From the NCBI RefSeq assembly GCF_030230605.1, contig NZ_JASPDO010000042.1:1-10948 (forward strand): a DNA stretch of 10,948 nucleotides, in the 5' to 3' direction. Made by a program: the position numbers and the translations under genes. This DNA is from Brevibacterium sp. UMB1308A. Lineage in GTDB: Bacteria; Actinomycetota; Actinomycetes; Actinomycetales; Brevibacteriaceae. Numbering within the stretch: position 1 is the stretch's first letter; each line of letters opens with the position of its first letter. Positions 1-5,900 of the stretch are shown in pieces. The notes beneath the pieces were generated by a model that worked only from the letters and a program-made list of their open reading frames with translations, did not search any database and was not told where the DNA came from.

Positions 1-230
1 TCGCGACATGGTTGACACTTTACGCCGCAGGGTTAGAGCAGTGTTCTAGCTTTGTGGCGTTTGTGTTTGGGTGGGGCAGGTCATCGTTCTCCTTTTTGCA
101 TGCATCCCCCAGTTACCCACCACAAGTCAGATGATTTTCTTTAGCTGTGATGGGTAGTGTGCCGATTTTGGGCCGAAAACGTGAGCAAAACGAACAAAAT
201 GGGTAATTAGTCAACACAGCATTTCGGTTT
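1..230. other. Non-coding left edge of window
   Basis: No convincing gene is visible here. A perfect TTGACA hexamer lies at 12-17, but the best -10 partner (TAGAGC, 34-39) is poor and nothing obvious is transcribed from it. An imperfect hairpin has arms 114-124 and 146-156 (11 bp, one mismatch, 21-base loop). The stretch is richer in A+T than the accessory genes. It may be the intergenic region upstream of the degraded ribonuclease locus, or hold the end of a gene lying outside the window. Confidence 0.4.
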
Positions 231-345
231 GTGTTGGGTAACCCGTTTTTGTGCGTGTGGTATCGCTACATCTGCATCGTGAGTCACGTGAGCCTGGTAG
301 AACAGTCCAAGTGAAGCAATCCGGGTGATATAGCAAAGTCCTGAC
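231..345 (+). repeat. Diverged 115-bp repeat, copy A
   Basis: This stretch aligns without gaps to 9203-9317 (constant offset 8972). I counted 17 mismatches in 115 positions, about 85% identity. In the right-hand copy the repeat ends 44 bases before the ATG of the RNB ribonuclease gene. Here it also precedes a relic of that start codon, so it looks like the conserved upstream region of the ribonuclease gene. It includes the near-palindromic TGGGTAACCCG and TCACGTGA. One reading frame on the minus strand is also open across both copies, with a slight excess of third-position changes, so a small coding sequence is not excluded. Confidence 0.8.
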
Positions 346-404
346 GGCGCAAAGTGAGCAAGACGGCGCATTATATTGCGGAGTTTCGCTCGCTTTGCGC
401 CGTC
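343..404. repeat. 17-bp inverted repeat, long hairpin
   Basis: Arms 343-359 and 388-404 pair over 17 bases with one mismatch around a 28-base loop. The loop itself repeats the first nine bases of the left arm (GACGGCGCA, 362-370). Copy B of the locus lacks this element: there CTGAC is followed within about 10 bases by the CTGGGGG that here lies beyond the hairpin. It therefore looks like an insertion of about 60 bp in copy A, or a matching deletion in copy B. It could be a small palindromic mobile repeat or a terminator/attenuator, but no T-tract follows it. Confidence 0.65.
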
Positions 405-442
405 TCGCCTGGGGGTGTTTGTGCTGTTTGGCACCTGAAGCC

Positions 443-460
443 ATGTTTTAGCGGCGCTTC
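443..460 (+). pseudogene. Relic of RNB ribonuclease start
   Basis: The sequence reads ATG TTT TAG CGG CGC TTC, that is M-F-stop-R-R-F. The intact ribonuclease at 9362 starts ATG TTT CAG CGT CGT TTC, that is M-F-Q-R-R-F. The third codon has become a stop (CAG to TAG), two arginine codons differ synonymously, and similarity ends after about six codons. About 10 bases further on lies the terminator that belongs to the neighbouring gene on the minus strand. Together with the repeat just upstream, this shows that an ortholog of the right-hand ribonuclease gene once stood here and was deleted almost completely. The match is short but is supported by the alignable upstream region. Confidence 0.6.
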
Positions 461-473
461 ACCAACCAACAAA

Positions 474-500
474 AGGACCCCCGAACAAGCCGGGGGTCCT
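474..500 (-). terminator. Rho-independent terminator for thiamine-binding relic
   Basis: A perfect 10-bp GC-rich stem (474-483 with 491-500) encloses a 7-base loop. Read on the minus strand the stem is followed by TTTTGTTGG, a fair T-tract; on the plus strand no T-run follows. It lies about 130 bases past the stop codon of the truncated gene at 631-890. A second small hairpin, AAATGAT/ATCATTT (516-522 with 530-536), lies between them. The right-hand copy of the locus has a different terminator (10831-10871), so the two downstream regions have separate histories. Confidence 0.75.
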
Positions 501-630
501 GACAGGAAGAATGAGAAATGATAGTCGACATCATTTGTCATCCGAATCAAATTATATCAGCGGGTAAGCGACCGCGACGCTCGCGCTAACTTCCCTCACA
601 TCCGTGAAGAATGAAGCCAGGCACACACGC

Positions 631-890
631 TTAGGACTCGTCGATCGCCTTCTCCAGGCGCTCCAACTTGCCGTCCAGCTCGCCAGTACGACCGTCACGA
701 ATATCGGCCTTGAGCACTAACGAAACACGCGGACCAAAGCGGGCCACCGCCTCGGTCGCTTCTTTCACAACCGCAAACACTTCATCCCACTCACCTTCAA
801 TCGTGGTGAACATGGCATCCGTGCGGTGCGGAAGCCCAGACGCCCGCACAACCTTCACGGCCTCGGCAACAGCGTCGTGCACTCCCCCCC
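631..890 (-). pseudogene. Truncated MTH1187-family thiamine-binding protein gene
   Basis: The translation from VHDAVAEAV to the C-terminus EKAIDES matches the MTH1187/UPF0045 thiamine-binding family. Recognisable parts are VVRASGLPHRTDAMFTTIEG, EWDEV, and RVSLVLKADIR followed by GELDGKLERLE. Members are about 100 aa, bind thiamine, and have a ferredoxin-like fold starting with a short beta-strand. That first strand (about 15-20 residues) is missing. Upstream of codon VHD (882-880) the frame runs through a 7-C tract (884-890) into unrelated residues, so the open frame that continues to 978 is not the true start. The last 55 bases, including the stop, are identical to the end of the window, where a second copy begins. 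It is probably non-functional: it lacks its start and promoter. Confidence 0.8.
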
Positions 891-893
891 ACC

Positions 894-1160
894 TCAAGTC
901 AGCCATACAAGCGCCGCACCCCAGCGATGCGTCTTGCCCGCATACTCGACGCGAGCGCGTAGAGAGGTCGAAGCCCACCCGACCCGATCATGCCCCCGCA
1001 GGTCGATTTTGTTAGACGCCACATACGTGAGCCAGACTCGAGCGTCCGCAGCGTAGCTGGCGAGAGTCGCTGGAGGGAGCGCGCGAAGCCGTCGTGAAGT
1101 GAGGACCTCGAGACCGACAGTTGTCTGTAGCCGAGGCAAAACCACGCCAGTGGAAGACAT
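894..1160 (-). pseudogene. Possible tyrosine-recombinase N-terminal fragment
   Basis: This 88-aa open frame abuts the truncation point of the thiamine-binding gene. Residues around 30-50 read LPPATLASYAADARVWLTYV. That resembles the SAM-like core-binding domain at the N-terminus of XerC/phage-type integrases (pattern T-x3-Y-x2-D-x3-[WF]). The frame reads toward the junction at about 890 and ends at 894 with no catalytic domain (no R...HxxR...Y). No ribosome binding site precedes the ATG at 1160. If the resemblance is real, this is an integrase cut short at the edge of the inserted segment. The match rests on one short motif and could be chance in a GC-rich frame. Confidence 0.3.
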
Positions 1161-1241
1161 GCACGGAGGCTATCCGAAAAGATTAGCTACCTGCTAGATT
1201 CACTCTTCATCTCATTCACAGATGAACCCCCACTTATCATC

Positions 1242-1250
1242 TGGTATGAT
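1242..1250 (+). promoter_or_regulatory. Extended -10 promoter for 235-aa gene
   Basis: TGGTATGAT is an extended -10 (TGnTATGAT, five of six in the hexamer). At 17-bp spacing the -35 position (1222-1227) is poor, as is common with extended -10 promoters. Transcription would start near 1257, giving a leader of about 70 bases before the ATG at 1326. A TCGATACATCGA site overlaps the predicted start point. Confidence 0.45.
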
Positions 1251-1254
1251 TGCA

Positions 1255-1266
1255 TCGATACATCGA
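1255..1266. promoter_or_regulatory. Operator-like site TCGATNNATCGA, copy 1
   Basis: TCGAT-AC-ATCGA is a 5-bp inverted repeat with a 2-bp centre, four bases downstream of the -10 hexamer. The same pattern recurs at 2691-2702 beside the lipoprotein gene. Including the two bases that follow (GA), the two sites match at 13 of 14 positions. Its place over the probable transcription start suits a repressor, but no regulator gene is visible nearby. Confidence 0.35.
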
Positions 1267-1325
1267 GACCACGGTACATCTCACGAGGTGACCAAGGTTT
1301 GGGAACGAGATCAAAGGAATGTCTT

Positions 1326-2033
1326 ATGTCGGAAAACATCACTATCGAGCAGGCTGCACACCGAGCCACTGAGTCCCTGAGGTCCGCAAACGCGCTACAC
1401 CTCCGGGGCGCTTATTCACTTCATGCCGAGGCGCTTCCGACTGTGACTCCCGCCTGCATCGCGGACCTTGTCACGATGCATCGCCTCACCGCGTCCACCA
1501 TCCCCGCATTGGTGAACTCCGAGGAGGTGGAGAGGCTGTTCTCCCGTACTCGTGTCATCAACGGCGTCGGCCTGAGCGTGCTCCGCGTTTCAATCGGCCC
1601 CCTCCGCCCGAGCGGACCGTGTGATCAACTCCGCTCCAGTGGGCAGCACCGTCGTTGGGCTGGCTGGGATTTCTCCAACCTGGCGAATCTGACGGAGGAT
1701 GAGCAGTGGGCAGGGATCTCGGGAGTCTGGCCCATGTCGGAGGAGAACGCCCAGCGCGCGAAGTCGGCGGGAGCGATCTTCGCCCCCTCGATCAAGGGGT
1801 TCGTGGATGGCTCTCTTGTCCGCCGCGTGACCGGCTACTCGCTCGACCTCAAGACTCGACGGCGCTGGTTTGAGACGGAAACCCTCGGCGCGACTGCTCG
1901 CACGCATGTCTTTGGCGAGGACCGCCTGGGTCGGGAGCTGGAGCACCTGTGGATTTCTGTGTCCAGGGGTGCAATCGCTGGGTTCGAGGAAGGCGATCCT
2001 GCTGAGGATGCCAAGCTCGACATGAGCATCTGA
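1326..2033 (+). CDS. Hypothetical protein, 235 aa
   Basis: I do not recognise this family. The ATG at 1326 is chosen because AAAGGA (1313-1318) precedes it by 7 bases; a TTG nine codons upstream has no such site. The predicted product is soluble, with no signal peptide or membrane segment. Residues 1-60 look helical. Residues 111-135 are tryptophan-rich (W111, W114, W128, W135, within WAGWDFSNL and GISGVWPMS). A region of mixed strands and helices follows, with a basic KTRRRW patch (176-181), and the tail is acidic. Codon use fits a real GC-rich gene. It is convergent with the lipoprotein gene, with a hairpin between them, and shares an operator-like site with it. Lying beside a restriction-modification gene in an inserted segment, it may be an accessory or unrelated cargo gene; no function can be assigned. 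Confidence 0.75.
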   Translation: MSENITIEQAAHRATESLRSANALHLRGAYSLHAEALPTVTPACIADLVTMHRLTASTIPALVNSEEVERLFSRTRVINGVGLSVLRVSIGPLRPSGPCDQLRSSGQHRRWAGWDFSNLANLTEDEQWAGISGVWPMSEENAQRAKSAGAIFAPSIKGFVDGSLVRRVTGYSLDLKTRRRWFETETLGATARTHVFGEDRLGRELEHLWISVSRGAIAGFEEGDPAEDAKLDMSI

Positions 2034-2083
2034 CGCCAGTAGTTTCAGCTTCTGTCCCACAGACGAGACGCCCCAGAGCGTGA

Positions 2084-2112
2084 GATGAGCCCTATCGCTT
2101 GCCGGGCTCATC
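2084..2112. terminator. Hairpin between convergent genes
   Basis: GATGAGCCC (2084-2092) pairs perfectly with GGGCTCATC (2104-2112) across an 11-base loop, and A2083-T2113 extends the stem. A weak pyrimidine tail (TTCTC) follows on the plus strand. It lies 50 bases past the 235-aa gene and 115 bases past the end of the lipoprotein gene coming the other way, so it could serve both. The remaining sequence up to 2228 shows nothing else. Confidence 0.55.
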
Positions 2113-2227
2113 TTCTCATCCGTGCCCACGATCGACTACCAGGCGCGATAGCAACTACACCAATGCTTACGATGCGAAGCGACTTGGACGCCTACCATTA
2201 GCTTTCGGAGCCACCCGCGCAGTCGAC

Positions 2228-2668
2228 CTACCCGGGGATCTGTACTCGAACTTCACCCTCGTCGCTTACGGTGGTTACCTGGCGCAGGCCTTTACCGAAG
2301 TCCATGATGCCGGTGTCGGACCGGATGACTGGCTCACCGCACTGCTGGTCATTCTCGAAGGGGTTCTCCTCGCCACCGCTGTCGCTGACCTCCCAGGTGA
2401 ACTCCTCGCCGCAATCGCCCAGAGTCAGCGCACCTCCAGCGGGGTCGCTACCCTCATCGGGCTGTGTGGTCGTGAACTCGTTGCCGGTGCGAGACTCGGT
2501 GAACGTGGCAGTGATGGTTCCGCCCTTCTCCGTGCACTTCACGGTCACAGCATCGTACCGGAACGACTCCCCGGGGTACTCGTTCGTGCCTCCGCAGGCA
2601 CTCAGGGTTAGAGCGGTGGCCACCACCGCAGCGGACGAAGATCCAATGAGGCTGAGGTTCCGGCCCAT
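2228..2668 (-). CDS. Putative lipoprotein, 146 aa
   Basis: The start at 2668 is chosen because the product then opens with a lipoprotein signal peptide: R3, a hydrophobic stretch IGSSSAAVVATALT (8-21) and lipobox L22-S-A-C25. AAGAAGG lies 10 bases upstream of the ATG. An open frame continues upstream to 2782 but would bury the signal. After lipidation at C25 and signal removal the mature protein (about 122 aa) would be anchored to the outer face of the membrane. It is acidic, rich in Gly, Thr and Ser, predicted mostly beta, with three further cysteines (45, 86, 110) that could form a disulfide. It has no recognised domain. It is divergent from the large restriction gene, with about 320 bp between them, and convergent with the 235-aa gene. 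A role at the surface is plausible; nothing more can be said. Confidence 0.7.
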   Translation of the reverse strand: MGRNLSLIGSSSAAVVATALTLSACGGTNEYPGESFRYDAVTVKCTEKGGTITATFTESRTGNEFTTTQPDEGSDPAGGALTLGDCGEEFTWEVSDSGGEENPFENDQQCGEPVIRSDTGIMDFGKGLRQVTTVSDEGEVRVQIPG

Positions 2669-2690
2669 GAATTTGATGCCTTCTTCCGTG

Positions 2691-2702
2691 TCGATGCATC
2701 GA
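2691..2702. promoter_or_regulatory. Operator-like site TCGATNNATCGA, copy 2
   Basis: TCGATGCATCGA is a perfect 12-bp palindrome 22 bases upstream of the lipoprotein ATG (2668, minus strand). It therefore falls in the leader or over the transcription start. It matches the site at 1255-1266. No convincing -10/-35 pair for the lipoprotein gene was found upstream of it. Confidence 0.35.
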
Positions 2703-2891
2703 GAGTGTGATGGCGTGCACAACACTAGCCGCAGCTCCGCGACCGCGCCGGGCACCATCGCTGCCACAGCATTCGAGGTCACCCCATCTCTCTCCTTCTC
2801 GCGCTGCGGAGGCGCGTTCCTGGCTAGCTGATCGTCTTCTGTGTGAAGAACTGAAGGCGTGCAGGAGCGGGCAGGACACTGGCCCCAGCTC

Positions 2892-2920
2892 TTGACGGGA
2901 ACAGCGTCACGACCGATACG
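2892..2920 (+). promoter_or_regulatory. Candidate promoter for the restriction-modification gene
   Basis: TTGACG (2892-2897) and GATACG (2915-2920) are separated by exactly 17 bases. The -35 is five of six, the -10 only three of six. Transcription would begin near 2927, 64 bases before the first plausible ATG (2991). An alternative is the AATAAT-like sequence around 2987-2992, which could drive a nearly leaderless transcript. Confidence 0.35.
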
Positions 2921-2990
2921 GCCCCTCCGAGTTTTTCCGGATCACGCGATACCTGCAGGTGATGGCCTACGCCAGCACACTTGGGCAATA

Positions 2991-5900
2991 ATGGTGAGCA
3001 TGTCGTCCTCCACTAAGCTCACCGCGATGAAGCTGCTCGATAAGCTCTACTTCTCACCCGGGTCCCAAACGGAGAAGGGCACGAAGTTCGAGCGCTTCAC
3101 GCAGTCATTCCTTCAGACGGACCCGCTGTGGTCGGAGCAGTTCGAGAAGGTCTGGATGTGGGACCAATGGCCCGACCGCTGGGGACCCGACACCGGCATC
3201 GACCTGGTCGCTCAGCGCCGCGATGGCGGGAAGACCGCGATCCAGTGCAAGTTCTACGACCCCCAGAGCAGAGTCTCCAAGGCGGACATCGACACGTTCC
3301 TCTCCGCCTCCGGCCGCGGCGGCTTCACCGAGCGCATCATCGTCTCGACCACCACCCAGTGGGGCCCCAACGCAGAGACAGCGATCCGTGACCAGTCGAT
3401 CCCCGTCCGCCGCATCGGACTGAACGACTTCGAGCAGTCGCGCATCAACTGGGATCTCTTCGACCCGGCGACTCCCACAGTCCTCGAACTCTCGGGCTCC
3501 TCCGACCTCCGCCCCTATCAGCGCAACGCCATCGACCAGGTCACCCAGGGCTTCACCGACCACGATCGCGGCCGCCTCATCATGGCCTGCGGCACCGGCA
3601 AGACCTTCACCTCCCTGCGCCTGGCCGAGGAGTACGTCGGGTCCCGCGGCACAGTCCTCTTCCTCGTCCCCTCGATCGCGCTCCTGTCCCAGGCGCTGCG
3701 CGAGTGGACGAACAACACCGAGGTCGGCATCGCCCCGATGGCCGTGTGCTCGGACGCAAAAGCCACCCGTGGGCGGAGGACGAACGAAGACTCCCCGGAG
3801 ATCTCCGTCGTGGACCTGGCACTGCCGGCCACAACAGACCCGGACCGTTTGGCCCAGCGCATGAGCGACACCCGCGTGAACGGCGAGGGCATGCGCGTCG
3901 TGTTCGCCACGTACCATTCGATCGACGTCGTCGCCCAGGCGCAGAAGCTCGCAGGCCTCGACCCGTTCGACCTCATCATCTGCGACGAGGCCCACCGCAC
4001 CACCGGCGCCACACTGGCTGGCACCGACGAGTCCGCGTTTGTCCGCGTCCACGACGAGGACTACATCAGGGCCTCCAAACGCCTCTATATGACGGCGACC
4101 CCGCGGATCTACGACGACGCGTCGAAGGCAAAGGCGGGCCGCGCGCAGGCGGTGCTCGCCTCGATGGACGACGAGGAGATCTACGGTCCGGAGTTCTACC
4201 GCCTGGGCTTCGGTGATGCCGTGGGCATGGGCATGCTCACGGACTACAAGGTCCTCATCCTCACCGTGAACCAGGAGGCCGTGGGTGAGGCGATGCAGGA
4301 GGCCTTCGCCCGCGACGGTGAACTCACCCTGGACGACGCCACCCGGCTTATCGGCTGCTGGAACGGGCTGGCCAAGCGCGGCGACGTCGAGCACTCCTTC
4401 GACCTGGACCCGCAGCCCATGCGCCGCGCGGTCGCGTTCGCAAAGGACATCAAATCGTCAAAGAAGGTCGCCGCCCAGTTCACGGACGTCGTCTCCACCT
4501 ACATCGACAACCAGGACGATGAGACTCCGGAGAACTTGCTGGCCGTCGAGGCCAGGCACGTCGACGGATCCATGAACGCGATGGAGCGCACGGAGCTGCT
4601 CGACTGGCTCAAGGAGGAGACGGAGACGAACTCCTGCCGGGTCCTGTCGAACGCGCGCTGCCTGTCCGAGGGCGTGGACGTGCCTTCACTCGACGCGGTC
4701 ATGTTCCTCAACCCCCGCCGGTCCGTCGTCGACGTCGTCCAGTCCGTGGGCCGTGTCATGCGCCTGGCGAAGGGCAAGAAGTACGGATACATCATCCTGC
4801 CGGTCGTCGTGCCCGCCGGTGTCGCCCCGGAGAAGGCGCTGGACGACAACAAGAACTTCCAAGTTGTCTGGGACGTGCTCCAGGCGCTGCGCGCCCACGA
4901 TGAGCGGTTCGACGCGATGGTCAACAAGGTCGAGCTCAACACGAACCGCGACGCGAAGATCGACATCGTGGGCGTGGGCTTCGGTGGCCCGGACGACGCC
5001 GAGGCGGGGGCCTGCTCCGATGCCGAGGGCACCTCTGGTACCGGCTCTGCCGTGCAGGGTGCGCTGGCGCTGAAGCTGTCGAAGATGGACGAGCTGCGCG
5101 ATGCGATCTACGCGCGAATGGTTAAGAAGGTCGGCTCCCGCACCTACTGGGATCAGTGGGCCAAAGACATCGCGGTCATCGCGCAGAACCACATCGCGCG
5201 GATCACGACCCTCGTCAATGATCCGGACACGGATGCCGCGTCGCACTTCGAGGTGTTCCTCGACGCGCTGCGCCTCAATCTGAATGAATCGATCACACGC
5301 GGCGGGGCGATCGAGATGCTCGCCCAGCACATGATCACGAAGCCCGTCTTCGACGCGCTCTTCGCGGAGTACGCGTTCACGGACCACAACCCCGTCTCGC
5401 AGGTCATGGACCGGATGGTCGCGACCCTCACCGCGATGCACGTCGATGCGGAGGCGGAGTCCCTGGAGAAGTTCTACGACTCCGTCCGCCTGCGCGCGGC
5501 CGGGATCGACAACGCCGAGGGCAAGCAGAAGATCATCACCGAGCTCTACGAGAGCTTCTTCAAGAACGCCTTCCCACGCGCGGCAGACGCGATGGGGGTT
5601 GTCTACACACCTATCGAGATCGTCGACTTCATCCTCCGATCCGTGAACGACGTGCTCCAGCAGGAGTTCGGCCGGTCGATCAGCGACGAGGGTGTTCACG
5701 TCATCGATCCGTTCACGGGGACGGGCACGTTCATCGTCCGCCTCTTGCAATCCGGGCTCATCGACCCGGCAGATCTGGCACGGAAGTACGCGTCCGAGCT
5801 GCACGCGAACGAGATCCTGCTACTGGCGTACTACATCGCAGCGATCAACATCGAGACGACGTTCCACGACCTCCAAGCCCAGGCGCATGAGGTCGAGCTG

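Noticed and set aside
12..40. TTGACA with TAGAGC as a promoter at the left edge
   Set aside because: The -35 is perfect but the -10 is poor (three of six), and no gene follows on the plus strand.
668..1056. Open frames on the plus strand across the truncated thiamine-binding gene
   Set aside because: They are antisense to a recognised protein-coding stretch, have no ribosome binding site, and are low-complexity Arg/Ser/Thr translations typical of shadows in GC-rich DNA.
2271..2831. 186-aa frame on the plus strand opposite the lipoprotein gene
   Set aside because: The minus strand encodes a clear lipobox signal peptide with a ribosome binding site; the plus frame shows no domain and is a shadow.
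3105..4394. 429-aa frame on the minus strand inside the large gene
   Set aside because: It is antisense to the nuclease and helicase motifs; the GC bias of the sense codons keeps the opposite strand open.
4686..5804. 372-aa frame on the minus strand inside the large gene
   Set aside because: It is antisense to the helicase/methyltransferase coding region and shows no recognisable family.
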